Source: Eucalyptus grandis (Eukaryota; Streptophyta; Magnoliopsida; Myrtales; Myrtaceae). From it: DNA of 64,000 nt. Positions within the stretch are counted from its first letter, which is position 1; every line of letters starts with the position of its first letter. The notes below the pieces were generated by a model. It searched no databases and was not told the DNA's origin. It saw only the letters and a program-made list of their open reading frames with translations. Position numbers and translations under genes: made by a program. The stretch covers positions 58,115,278-58,179,277 of the forward strand of contig NC_052616.1 in NCBI RefSeq assembly GCF_016545825.1, read 5' to 3'. This document shows, piece after piece, positions 25,707-36,607 of this stretch.

Positions 25707-25880
25707 ATGAAAACAAGGGACGGAGCGGCCATCCATCTAACTTATGTCTTTTTGGCATTTTTCATTTGTGCTCTCGTTTTTAGCATTCCAACAATAGGTG
25801 AAGTAGTAGTTGTTCTCATTTGTTCAACATATATTCTTTTACTTTTCCTTTCATTGTTTTACGAATCACTAGGACTTTGA
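25707..25880 (+). CDS. Candidate small hydrophobic peptide, 57 aa, doubtful
   Basis: An ATG in the favourable context AAAAGATGA follows a CT-rich, 5'-UTR-like stretch. The frame begins MKTRDGAAIHLTYVFLAFF and is strongly hydrophobic, resembling a signal peptide or membrane anchor, and ends ESLGL. A donor-like ATAG/GTGAAG lies at 25797/25798, so the real protein could be spliced after about 30 residues. The solo LTR at 25944 lies shortly downstream and could sit in an intron. No family was recognised, and it may be chance. Confidence 0.25.
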   Translation: MKTRDGAAIHLTYVFLAFFICALVFSIPTIGEVVVVLICSTYILLLFLSLFYESLGL

Positions 25881-25943
25881 GATAAAGATAGTTGCAGATA
25901 TAAAGTGCATTGTCTTTGATTTGTTTATGCATGTGGTGGATAG

Positions 25944-26867
25944 TGTTGAAAATGTCTCGAGTTTGAGCCCGTAATGAAACCGGACTAACGAGAATATGTG
26001 AACTCGACCACGTGCGAGTCAAAGCAGCGCATGTGAATTGATCAGCCAAAATTGTCAGAAGAAGATTGCATGCGGATTTCATCTATGAGCCGCAAGCGTG
26101 AAGAGGCTAATGTGCGGCTTCTTTTATTGTCTTCTACTCATCTCTGCAGGTTGGACTTTTGAATGGAGGAAAGTGGACGGTGGCTGACTTGCTTTCAAGG
26201 ATGGCTGTTCCCTTTCTTGTTTTTTGCCAATGCATCATTGTTGACTTTGTGAGAAGAAGAAAGAAAACTTCATACGTCCATTTTCTCCTCTCCTTTAATG
26301 CATGCACATGCATGGATGCCCATGGATTATGGTGGGCTTGCTCTGTCCTTTCTTTCTCTGAAGAAGACTTTCAGCATGTTGCAATAAATGATGAAGACTC
26401 TCTTTTATATTATAAAAGAGAGAGACGTCCAACGGAGAAGAGTGCGCCAAGCCAAGTTTCGGTGGCCGAGAGAGAGAGCTCTGAGATTGTAGAAGAGTGC
26501 AGAGAGTTCTATTGGGTGAGGGATTTTCTCGTTGTAAATTATACCCGAGTGTTTTAGTCAATTAAATTCTTGTGAGTAGAATTTGTTTAATTCATTGAAT
26601 GAGTTTTCTCTAGGAATTGTGAAGGGCTAAACACTGTGTGAGTTATTTGGGTGTAATTTGGGGCTAGGAAACACTAAGAGTGTGTTTGAGTACTCGAGTG
26701 ATTGTAATATCCGATATATTGCTTGTTTCTATAGTGGAATTCCATACTGCTCTCCCCATGGATGTAGGTTTCGATATTTGGACCGAACCACGTAATTCCA
26801 GTGTACGATTCCCTTTCCTTCATTCCGACAATTTTATCCGATTCATTGGTCCATATTCTGCGCAACA
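25944..26867 (+). mobile_element. Solo LTR, probably Ty1/copia, 924 bp
   Basis: It starts TGTTGAAAATGTC and ends CGCAACA, with GATAG duplicated at 25939-25943 and 26868-26872. The right part (about 26700-26830) has a U5-like layout: a STATAGTGGAATTCC-like block, GATGTAGG and GGACCGAACCACGTAA, similar in kind to known plant Copia LTRs. No internal region remains, so it is a recombination product. Frames inside it are not genes. Confidence 0.75.
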
Positions 26868-26872
26868 GATAG

Positions 26873-27229
26873 GTTGGGGGAAAAAAGGGGAGGAGGGGGG
26901 TCATGCGCTGAATAGGGGAAAAAAAAGAAGGAAAAGAAGAAGAGCAAGCTTCAAGATGCCAGAGATTGCAAGACATGTTCACCGTGTACACAGCTCATCT
27001 CTTTTTCTTGGATAATGAAACGGGATGCATTTCCAGTGCAATGGTTATATTTAAATCAACATCATAGAAGTACAGAAAATTAAGTTCATTTAGATCTAAA
27101 CAAATTAGTAGGTTAAAGCTCAAGAAAAAAAGACCATAATTTTTCCTGCAGACGCAAACTTCTAGTTTAGTTTTGTTGGATTTTGCGGAAGCTTGTGTGT
27201 ACAAATGTGTGTGAAACATGGCAAGGAAC
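26873..27229. other. Short non-coding stretch between LTR remnants
   Basis: This begins with a purine-rich GGGGAAAAAAGGGG tract and continues as AT-rich DNA. It contains no recognised domain, tRNA or repeat boundary. Confidence 0.4.
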
Positions 27230-28030
27230 CATCAATGATGTGTATATGAGTGGACTATTATAGCGAGGGAACACAGGGTGACAAAAGAAAGACTTCTATT
27301 ATGTTAGTTGGTTTTATAAAGGAAGGAGTGTTTATGGTTTTCAACTAGTTAGAGTAGACGTCCACCAAATCCTATTTATAGGCATAGGTCATTGCCTCTT
27401 TCTTGACTGACTTAGAAAGCTAGATAACACTAGACATTTCTTTACTCTTCAAGTTTTTCTCTACAAATATTGATCGGCATCTCTTGCTCACAAAGTCTAA
27501 TGACTCGCCACTATTTTCAACTAATTCAGCTATCTTCTTGTTGGCTTCTCTTTCTTCCTACGTACACTGTTGCCAACTTGGACACATTTTTGCTACCGTC
27601 TCTTTCCTTCTTTCTCAAGCATACTTCATTCTTAAGCATGCGTAGGCTAGTGTATTCTAGGACTTTCCAAAACTGGATCAACTTTTAACACTCCTCCTTG
27701 ATCCATTTTTGTGATTCTCTGAACATCCTTCTCAATGTCTCAAATTTTGTTGTTGGTAGTGCTTTAGTGAATATGTTGTGATTTGATCTTCAATCTTGCA
27801 ATACTTCAGCTTGATCTCTTTGTTTTATACTTCACGAATGAAGTGATATTTTATGTTGATATGTTTAGTTCTTCCATGAAAGACTCGATTCTTTGATATG
27901 GCGATCATAGACTTGTTGTCACAAAATATTGGAGTTGATTCCATTTGTGGTTCTCCAATGTCTTCAAGAATTCTTGAAGCCACCTTGCATGACTAATAGT
28001 TGTAGCAGCTGTGACATACTTTGCACTGCA
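27230..28030 (-). mobile_element. Ty1/copia remnant: RNase H end and 3' LTR, antisense
   Basis: The minus strand from about 28020 to 27700 encodes, with interruptions, the typical end of Copia pol: a YVTAATTISHARWLQ-like RNase H segment, an ISTQNITSF-like segment and DHNIFTKALPT-like motifs. It is followed by a purine stretch (AAGGAGGAG) and TGTTAAAAGTTG at about 27690, where the 3' LTR begins. No 5' part of the element is in place. Confidence 0.6.
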
Positions 28031-28405
28031 GTGGCTTATGCCACTGAGTCTTGGATTGGGCAATATCTCAAGTAAGTTAATCTAGGAGTGTCACAATATG
28101 GTATCAAAGTAGGACCCTCTTTAGTAGAGTGGAGTTCAAGGGCAAACCACAAGGAAGCCAGTGGGCTTGTAACAGCCAAATTCAAAGAGGGCGGGGAGTG
28201 TTCACCAGAACTAGAGGGTTTGGACAATAAGTAACTCCTAACAAGCTTCTAGAATGACGAAGGGAGCATAATTGAATCAAATTGCACACCAAACATGGTG
28301 ACAATATTCTAGGAATATGCATGTGAAATTGGGATTAACTCACAAGGTACATTTTTTCACATTACAGAAATGTTCCAATGTTAAAACTTGCTCAAGTAAG
28401 AACAC
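28031..28405. other. Repeat-like DNA with a primer-site-like motif
   Basis: ATGGTATCAAAGTAGGACC (about 28099-28117) resembles an initiator-tRNA primer site following an LTR end, but no matching LTR partner was found in the window. No gene is seen. Confidence 0.35.
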
Positions 28406-28408
28406 TAT

Positions 28409-29136
28409 GGGTGCATTTATTTGTGTTTCGTTTAAAAATTGTTCTGGGAACAAAAACATAAAAAACTATTTATGTTCCGGGAACAGTTTTTGACCAGAAA
28501 AACGTGTTTGGTAAACTTGGTCCGGGAATAAAAATGAATAGAAACACGTTTGGTAAATTTGTGTTCTTTTAATTTTTTTAATTTTTTAATTTTATTTTTC
28601 CTTTTTTTTTTTTCTTTTTTTTTTTTCTTTTTTTCTTCTTTTGGCCGATTGCCAGCCTCGGCCATGGCCCGCGACCGGCCGATGAGGGCTGGTGGCCTCG
28701 CCCAGCCATGGCGAGGTTCGCCAGCCCTTGGCGAGGCTTGGCCTCGCCTTGGTTGGGCGAGCCCGAGCTTGCCTTGCCTTGCCTCTCACAAGCGAAGTCG
28801 AGCCTCGCTAGGGGCCCGTGACGCACGGTGAGTTGTCGCCGGCCGTGGCCGAGGCCAACAACCAGCCAAAGAAAAAAGAAGAAAAGAAGAGAAGAAAGTG
28901 TTTCTTGTGTTTTTGTTCTTTCAATTCTTCAAAAAGTGTTTCGGAAAAAAATAACTTTTTTTTTTTATTTCTTATTTCTATTCTTTTTTGTTTCTGGAAC
29001 AAAAAAACAGGTTTGGAACAAAAACGCAAACAAACGCGTTTCTATTCTTTTTTGTTAACGGGAACGAAAAAAAAAAAACAGAATTTTTGTTCATAAACAG
29101 AAAAAAAAAAAAAAAACACCACCATGCACGACGCCC
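28409..29136. mobile_element. Putative TIR element with GC-rich core, 728 bp
   Basis: TAT occurs on both sides (28406-28408, 29137-29139) of a block that starts GGGTGCATTT and ends GACGCCC. Inverted similarity includes GTTCNGGGAACAAAAA-type words and repeated ACACGTTTGGTAAA. The interior is a pyrimidine tract (28565-28640), a GC-rich core with GGCGAGGCTTGG-like words, then a purine tract (28865-28900). The ends and the 3-bp duplication are weak evidence. The layout matches the elements at 824 and 60909. Confidence 0.45.
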
Positions 29137-30740
29137 TATGAGGATGAGTGATCTCTTGGGAAAGTGACTACCCAAACGTCAAAGGACAAAATGGTGAAAC
29201 ATGGTATAGGACAGATGAAAGTGAAGAATATCTTGAGCATGTTGCAATTAAACTTTTCAATAATTCGTGTAGTTTTGTTAGTATTAGGTGCACAAATACA
29301 ATGAAACAGAGAGTAAATATGAGAAATTGAATTTGAGAAACAAAGTATATTTCATTTTTACCCTTAAATTAGGGTTACATTTAGTAGAAGATTCCGCTAT
29401 AATTAGCAACTCCCACCTCTCTTCATATAACTCTTAGTTATAAGAGAAATAGATTATAAATAAGTGGCACAAGAAAATTCTAGGGGCCGAGAAGACCCTA
29501 GACTACTCAGTAATCATTTATGGGTTCAAACCCAAACTATCAATAAAATACAAGTCTAAACTATAAAATTCCCCTAGCAACCCAAGGTTGCTGCCCCTTG
29601 CAATCCTTGTCTTTCTGTCGATGAGGAGTCTGAATCAAACTCCAACAAATTATTCCAATTCCATGTGTGTAAATTTACCAACCGACTAATACAATTACAT
29701 TACAATGGGTCTTGAAATAACCATGACATTTATGACACAACTCGCTTTCATGACTTCGAAGCTTACTTATTTTAGATTGTCTTAATAAAAGCATGCGTCA
29801 CCTTACTCAACACCTAAGATTAACGAGAAATATAATTAATATCTAACTATGTTTTTTATCTACCCTTTTGTCATTCGGACTTGACATTTTCAAGCAAAAC
29901 TGGCAAAAGTTCACCCCACATCGAATTGACTCAACCACAAATTATAGCCAATTTGAAGGAAAACGGAAAAAGTTAAATGCACGAGAATTAAGTTGACTTG
30001 ATCGCAAAAATAATGAACTCAATCCATAGCTGTCCACTGCAAAATTTGAAACCGACCCGACCCATAAACCCCATACTCTTCGAATCCAAGAAAACGTCAT
30101 TTCAAGAAATGGTCAAACCTCATACAGCTTATAAATTTGTCTTGACAGTCCCCCCTCTGGGGCAATTCTATAGTTTGCTAATTAATTTTTCATATAAGAT
30201 ATAGTCTAGCAAATCAATATCAAATGGCCATTTGTAACAAGAGCATATCATATGTAATTCGAATAGGGTTCACCAATAAATACGAATAATTTACTAATTA
30301 TTTCTAAGAAAGAAATCCCTAAAAGAAAATATTATGTAAGTTATAAGTGGGAAAGAGTAGAGAGGTCTAACTATTTGGGCTCGCCAAATTGACAAAAGAG
30401 TCGTAGGCTCACAGGCGGTGCCGCATGTCACATGTGGTAATAGTAAATACTTTTTTAAATTGCAAAATTTCAAAATTGAATATAACTCGTTTATTTAAAT
30501 ATTTGTTCGCAAAATACCATATTCATTTCCGTAGTTCTGCCACTTGTTTATTTACATATTCATTTCTGTGATTCTACGCCAGGAGCATAAGTATGAAGTG
30601 ATGTGATGTGACAACATTTACGCAGCATTTGGATGTTTGACATTTACAAATTCAAATAATAGAAAAGGTCAGGCTCATGGCCGGAGTCAACTCCTTGTGT
30701 TCTACGGTCAAATTTTCAACAATTCCGACCTCTTCTCATT
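29137..30740. other. Upstream region of copy C; left part of duplication unit 2
   Basis: Non-coding and collinear with 14355-15940 upstream of copy A. Short indels distinguish the two. No independent gene is present. Confidence 0.65.
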
Positions 30741-30775
30741 TTACATCGCGTACGCGTACTTCGCATGTATAAATA
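30741..30775 (+). promoter_or_regulatory. Core promoter of copy C
   Basis: CGCGTACGCG (30747-30756) and TATAAATA (30768-30775) have the same 11-bp gap as in copy A. The start codon is 106 bp after the TATA box. Confidence 0.7.
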
Positions 30776-30880
30776 AGCAACCTAAAGAACCTCCAATCTC
30801 CATAACCAAAACCACTCCAATTCTCAAGCAATCCTCTCAAAACCGTTGCATACATACATTTGAAAAACACCAAAAAATTA

Positions 30881-32170
30881 ATGGCCGCATTCCAAGCTTC
30901 CTCTCTCTTAGTTTCTTCTTCTTCCTCCTCCTCATCGGGTTGTTCTTCGAAGCGAACGATCACTGCTTCAATCCAATTCCTGAAGCCCTCAAAACTCAGG
31001 CTCGTAGGTGATCCAAGTACCGTGATCACGAAGAAGCTACTCGAGGATTTGAGCAACAGGAATGGTTATGCCTTCACAGAGACACTCCAAATGGATGTCA
31101 ACCGGACAGACAGGCGTTTGGAGCTGCGCCTATCGCCTACTTCTTCTATTGAAATGACGAAGAAGCTCTATGCGATCCTGGAGGCTGTCAAAGATAGAGT
31201 GGAGATGCACGATAACATTGGCGCACAGCGAGACAACTGGAATAAGCTCCTGTTGAAATCAGTCAACATGATGACTCTCACTGCCACCACCATGGCTGCG
31301 ATGGCTGCAGCTACGCCGGCTCCATCGCTGAGAGTATGCTCCGCTCTCTTGTTTACAGCGGCCACTGGTATGTCGCTCATCATGAGCAAAATCCAGCCCT
31401 CACAGCTGGCTGAAGAGCAACGCAATGCCTCGAGGTTGTTCAAGCAGCTCCGGAGTCAGATCGAGTCAATGCTCGCGCTCCAATCTCCGACTGAAGCAGA
31501 CGTGAAGGAGATGACGGAAAAGGTGCTGGCCCTTGATAGGGCTTATCCACTGCCTTTGCTTGGAGCGATGCTTGAGAAGTTCCCCGCAAAATTTGAGCCC
31601 GCCGCATGGTGGCCTAGGGTTTCCAACAACAGCGACCAATCCCGAGAGGGGAAAACTTTCGCAAACAGTGAGCGAAATGGATGGAGCAGGGACCTAGAAG
31701 TGGAGATGAGAGCCATCGTCCAAGTCCTCAAGAACAAAGATAAGCAAGACTACTTGAGGCTCGGGAATCTGGCGCTAAAATTGAATAAGATGTTGGCGGT
31801 TTCCCCTCCTTTGCTAACCAGCATCGCTGCGGCTGGCTCAGCCTTTGGTGGCTCGGCGGCCACCACTGTGGCAGCCATCGCCGGTGCAATGGCAGCGATC
31901 ATCAACAGCTTCGAGCATGGAAGCCAGGTTGGTATGGTCGTGGAGATGTACAGAAACTGCGCAGGGTTCTTCGATCTCATGGAAGAGACGATGGAAGCAA
32001 CCCTTGAAGAGCGAGACTATAGCAAGAGAGAGAATGGAGAGATGTTCGAGATGAAGGTGGCGATGAAGCTGGGGCGGAGCTTGTCGGAACTCCGAGATTT
32101 AGCAAGAAAATCAATGGCTTCTTGTATAGAAGGGACCGAGGTGGATGAGTTTGGAAGCAAGCTTTTCTGA
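30881..32170 (+). CDS. Copy C: At4g22030-like protein, 429 aa, intact, single exon
   Basis: The start aligns with copy A; an ATG at 30860 is in frame but lies within the leader. The layout matches copy A: a Ser-rich basic N-terminus, VKDRVEMHDNIGAQRDNW, two hydrophobic segments, QPSQLAEEQRNASRLFKQL, AWWP, an Ala/Gly-rich hydrophobic block (SPPLLTSIAAAGSAFGGS) and EVDEFGSKLF. It is closest to A within the plus clade. No frameshift or stop is seen, so it is probably functional. It is convergent with the frameshifted copy D. The downstream spacer has gained a Mutator-like element. Confidence 0.8.
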   Translation: MAAFQASSLLVSSSSSSSSGCSSKRTITASIQFLKPSKLRLVGDPSTVITKKLLEDLSNRNGYAFTETLQMDVNRTDRRLELRLSPTSSIEMTKKLYAILEAVKDRVEMHDNIGAQRDNWNKLLLKSVNMMTLTATTMAAMAAATPAPSLRVCSALLFTAATGMSLIMSKIQPSQLAEEQRNASRLFKQLRSQIESMLALQSPTEADVKEMTEKVLALDRAYPLPLLGAMLEKFPAKFEPAAWWPRVSNNSDQSREGKTFANSERNGWSRDLEVEMRAIVQVLKNKDKQDYLRLGNLALKLNKMLAVSPPLLTSIAAAGSAFGGSAATTVAAIAGAMAAIINSFEHGSQVGMVVEMYRNCAGFFDLMEETMEATLEERDYSKRENGEMFEMKVAMKLGRSLSELRDLARKSMASCIEGTEVDEFGSKLF

Positions 32171-32686
32171 ACTCCTTTGTACAAAGATATTCGGTGTACA
32201 TATAATACACGTATCAAACATGAATATTTTTCATTTTTTATTTCTCGGTACACATGTATATTTTGTGGCAGAGAACGAAAAATGATCGAAGTATCTAAAT
32301 TCTTATTTCCCTTTTAATTATTGAAATGGATATATGCTTCAAGCTAGCTTGATACGATATACTCTTTTTCATGATGTGGACACAATCCAATCGTTGAATT
32401 TTTTAAATGTCTCCTGCCGAAAGCCACTTTGAATTTTCTGAAGGTTTTGACCTCATTGGCACGTGCAGACTCTTTGCCCTTTGTTTATGGGAGTTGACTT
32501 TTGCTTTGTTGTGTCCCCCTTTAGAACAGCAATCTGAGCACGTCGTAGTCCTTGATTAGAGTGTTTAAGATAGCACGCCGAGTGGAAGAAGATCACACAC
32601 ATGTTCCATGAATAAACAGCATTTGATACTTTGATACGACAGTTTTTGCACATTAGAATATCCAACCTAAAAGTTAAGCTAATAGG
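32171..32686. other. 3' flank of copy C
   Basis: Collinear with the sequence after A, F and G. No gene is seen. The flank is interrupted at 32696 by the Mutator-like element. Confidence 0.6.
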
Positions 32687-32695
32687 TAGAAGAAA

Positions 32696-33786
32696 GGGAA
32701 AATGTCACAAATGGTCCCTATACTATTACTTAATGTGCAATTTTGTCACTGAACTTTCAATTGACTCAATTTGGTCCCTGAACTATTAATAAATGCCCGA
32801 TTTGATCCCTAAATTTTTTATTGGCTCAATTTGGTTCCTGAACTATTGATAAATGTCCGATTTAGTCTTTCGTTACTATTTTTCCTTTTTTCTTTTTACT
32901 TATAGTAACGAAATTGAAAAAATAACAAAAAATAACAAAAAGAAAAGAAAATATAGTAACAAAAAAACGAAAAGAAAAATAACAAAAAAAATAAAAACGA
33001 AAAGAAAAATAACAAAAAAAATATTATCGAAATATCTCAAATAAAATAAAATAAAATAAACTTGCCTAAAAAAAAAGAAACCCTAGTGAGTACGGTTCGG
33101 AACTCTAGCATCTTCCTCGCGGAAAGCGAGGGTTGCCCGCACCGGCCAATTATGCATTGCCCGCACCGGCGAGATTGGGACAACGATGTTGTCACAGGTC
33201 GGCACGGGCTGGGTGTTCGGGCGGGGCGTCGAGCGCTGGGTCGCTTGAGCGGCAGAGGATCGGCTTGGCGAGGTGGCGGGTCAAGTGTCAAGTCGTCGAA
33301 GTGCGGGTCATCGGGCGGCAAAGCGTTGAGGTGCGGCGGGGACGCGGAGGTCGCCGGATCTGGAAGTTGCGGGCGGCGAGGCGTTGCAAGGTCGACGGGC
33401 GGCGGGCGAGATCGGTGGAGTGGCGATGGAGCAGAGAGGGCTCGTGGGTTGCCGGCGCAGTGGCCGGTGCGGGCAAGGCTGCATCCGTGAGGAAGATGAA
33501 CGATGCACCCGCTAGGGTTTTTTTTTTTTTTTTTCGTTACTATTTTTTTTTTTTTTTCATTATTTTTTTTTTTCAATTTCGTTACTATAAAAAAAAAAAA
33601 AAATAGTAACGAAGGACTAAATCAGACATTTATCAATAGTTCAGGAACCAAATTAAGCCGATCGAAAATTCAGAGACCAAATCGGGCATTTATCAATAGT
33701 TCATGGACCAAATTGAGCCGATCGAAAATTCAGGGATTAAATTGCACATTAAGTAATAGTATAGGGACCATTTGTGACATTTTCCC
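32696..33786. mobile_element. Mutator-like (MULE) element with about 189-bp TIRs, 1091 bp
   Basis: A 9-bp duplication, TAGAAGAAA, lies at 32687-32695 and 33787-33795. Terminal inverted repeats run about 32696-32884 and 33598-33786, both starting GGGAAAATGTCACAAATGG when read inward. The TIRs contain sub-repeats of the GGTCCCTGAACTATTGATAA type. A 9-bp duplication and long TIRs fit Mutator-like elements. There is no transposase. The interior has a GC-rich core (about 33110-33500), possibly captured host DNA, flanked by AT-rich tracts. The corresponding position after A and F is an empty site. Confidence 0.85.
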
Positions 33787-33795
33787 TAGAAGAAA

Positions 33796-35124
33796 ATCAA
33801 ATGTATGTAATAAACAATTTTAGTCTTTTTGTATCAAATATTGTAACTTAGATTTTTACCATATATATTGTGACTTAGAATCGGTTTTGCCCTCAAGGCG
33901 CGTGTGTTCCTTAAATGCTCAAGTTACTACTCCATTCAAGCTCGAGCTCAAGCAATCCACTAGAAAATATATGTTCCTAGTAACATTTTGCTGCCCTCGA
34001 ACTAATAGATATATTACATAGATGGGCTCATATTTTAATTAATCACAACACCATTCCTACTATACATATCGACATCGTGGTAATTACCCTCGAACAATCT
34101 TAACCTAATTAAGACTATCTCCCCTAAATTAACTTAGTCATAGAAGTCTGAACATACGATAGTAGAAGGACGAATTTGCCGAAAAATTGGTCATAAAATT
34201 GAAAAACAGGGGAAAAAACACGCGTACACGCACGCGTTTCGCCCCTCATGTGTCCAACATTAAGTGATCTCGAATGATTCGAGGTTTAAGGCTAAAATTG
34301 AACGACATAGCATGTCATTTCTGACTGGAGCGTCGTGATTTTCCAGGCCATTTTGTTTCCTGTCTCTCCCATTCGCGTAAGATTCAACTGGGCACTGCTT
34401 TGTTGTTTTCTTGAAGTTCACATTTTGCATAATTCTTTGACCTTAGGGGAGTATACCTCCCACCACGCCGGAGGAATTTTGAAGGATCTTTGAGGAACGG
34501 ATTCTCGATCTCTTGATGACCTTAACAAGAGGGTCGATCTCACCCGTTTGATCGTAGAGTCCATAGATTTTTGTATGTTGCGACATTTTATGTAGAGGTT
34601 ACGAAAAGTTACTGTGAAATTACGGCCAATTAAAGATCCGAGAATTCCTTTCTCGAGAGATTTTGTATGGAAGTTATGAAAAGTTATCAGAAATTATGGC
34701 CGGTCGAAATCCGGGGATTCCTTTCTCGAGAGAATTTGTATAGAAGTTATGAAAAGTCTCTCTCTCTCTAGTATACCCACGACGCATCAAGGGTAGGCAA
34801 AAAGGAGCATCTTAACAACGGTTATCTAATACTTATCAACTCTTTCAAAAAGTTTCACCGGCACGGAAAAAACCATCTTCTTTTTATAATAAAATAATAG
34901 TCGCATGTGCTCTAGTACAAAAATTAACGTGTCTCCAAAGGTGAATCCACGTGGAATTTGAGTAAATAATTTTCAATTTAGTCAAAAATCAAAGTTAAAC
35001 CAAAATGAGCAATTTAAGCTCCTATTCTTTGTTACAAGAATCAAGGAATGAAAGGATCATGTTAATGAGCCTAACTTGTACATGTTACATTATGTACTCC
35101 ACTAATCTTGCTCAAAAGAGAGTT
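33796..35124. other. Remainder of the C/D spacer
   Basis: Collinear with 17840-19103 and includes the tandem repeat at about 34567-34760. No gene is recognised. Confidence 0.6.
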
Positions 35125-36413
35125 TCAGAAAAGCTTGCTTCCGAACTCGTCCACCTCAGTTCCTTGTAGACAAGAAGCCATTGATTTTCTTGCCAGGTCT
35201 CGAAGCTGCGACAAGCTCCGCCCCAGCTTCATCGCCACCTTCAACTCGAACATCTCTGCCTTCTCTCGCTTATCGTAGTCTCTCTCCTCGAGCGTCGCTT
35301 CGATCGTCTCTTCCATGAGCTTGAAGAACCCCGCGTTGTTTCTGTACATCTCAACGACCATGCCGACTTGTGCTCCATGCTCGAAGCCATTGATGATTGC
35401 CGCCATGGCACCAGCAATGGCTGCCACTGTTGTGGCTGTCGAGCCACCATAGGTCGAGGTGGCTGCGGCGATCCCAGTGAGTAGGGGACCCAAAACCGCC
35501 AACGTCTTATTCAATTTTAGAGCTAAATTTCCGAGCCTCAAGTAGTCTTTCTTGTCTTTGCTCTTGAGGACTTGGACGATTGCTCTCATCTCCACTGCCA
35601 GCTCCTCGCTCCATCCGTTTCGCTCAGTGTTCGTGAAGGTTTTGTGCCCTTGGGATTGGCGGTGGTGGCCGGAAACCATTGGCCACCACACAGCGGGCTC
35701 AAATTTCGCAGGAACTTCTCGATCATCTTTCCAAGCAGAGCCAGCGGAAAAGCTCTATCAAGCGCCAGCACCTTCTCCATCGTCTCCTTAACGTCTGACT
35801 CAGTCGGAGATTGCTGCACGAGCATCGACTTTATCTCGCTCTGAAGCTGCTTGAACAACCTCGAGGCATTGCGTTGCTCTTCAGCCAGCTGCGAGGGCTG
35901 GATTTTGCTCATCACGAGCGACATCCCGGTGGCGGCAGTAAATAAGAGAGCAGAGCATGCTTTCAGTGATGGAGCCGGCACAGCCACAGCCATGGCCGCC
36001 GTGGTGGTGGCAGTGAGGGTCATCATGTTGACCGAGTTCAATAGGAGCTTGTTCCAGTTGTCCCGCTGCTTGCCGATGTTATCGTGCATCTCCACTCTAT
36101 CTTCAACAGCCTCCAGGATCGCATAGAGCTTCGTGGTTGTTTCGACAGAAGAAGTAGGCGATCGGCTAGGCGAACGGCGCTGCTCAGAAGGACTAACTTT
36201 CTCCACGACCTCCATTTGCAAGGGCTCCGTGATGGTGTAACCGTTCCTGTTGCTGAACTCCTCCACCAGCTTCCGCGTCATCGCCGAGCTCGCATCAGAG
36301 AGGCGGAGTTTAGGGAGCTTCGGGACATGGATCGAAGCGGAGACCCTTCTCTTCGAAGGAGAACCCGAAGAGGAAGAAGGGATCAAGAGTGAGGAAGCTT
36401 GCAAAGCGGCCAT
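35125..36413 (-). pseudogene. Copy D: At4g22030-like gene with a 1-bp deletion
   Basis: The ATG is at 36413 (the preceding codon is TTG). The first part is open from 36413 and stops at 35586 after 275 residues. The family frame resumes and runs to 35125. Comparison with copy E and copy B places the lesion at about 35710-35712, where GCAGGGAAC has become GCAGGAAC, inside the KFPAKFEP coding segment just before the WWP motif. Everything else agrees closely with copy E, so the mutation is recent or possibly a sequencing error. If real, the product loses the WWP motif, the Ala/Gly-rich hydrophobic block and the conserved end. It is convergent with copy C. Confidence 0.85.
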
Positions 36414-36516
36414 CAATGGAGGCGATCTGTCTTGTGTCGTCGGTTTCGAGAGGGTTTGGTTGAGAATCTGGAGTGGGTTTGGTTATGGATGTTGGAGGTT
36501 CCCATCTCGGTTTGCA

Positions 36517-36607
36517 CTTATATAAGCTGGAGCGAGGGACGTGAATGCGAGGGAGAAGAAGTCGTAAGCTGCGGAAAACTTTGACTAGGAAACGCAGGGG
36601 TTTGACT
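36517..36607 (-). promoter_or_regulatory. Promoter of copy D: TATA region and W-box cores
   Basis: CTTATATAAG is at 36517-36526 and TTGACT cores are at 36591-36596 and 36602-36607. Positions relative to the start match copies B and E. Confidence 0.6.

Noticed and set aside
25279..25758. 159-aa minus-strand frame with RE and LS repeats
   Set aside because: Driven by GA/CT microsatellites; no conserved flanks.
25797..26150. Spliced peptide joining 25797 to the acceptor at 26149
   Set aside because: The acceptor lies inside the later solo LTR, so the joined product is unlikely to be ancestral.
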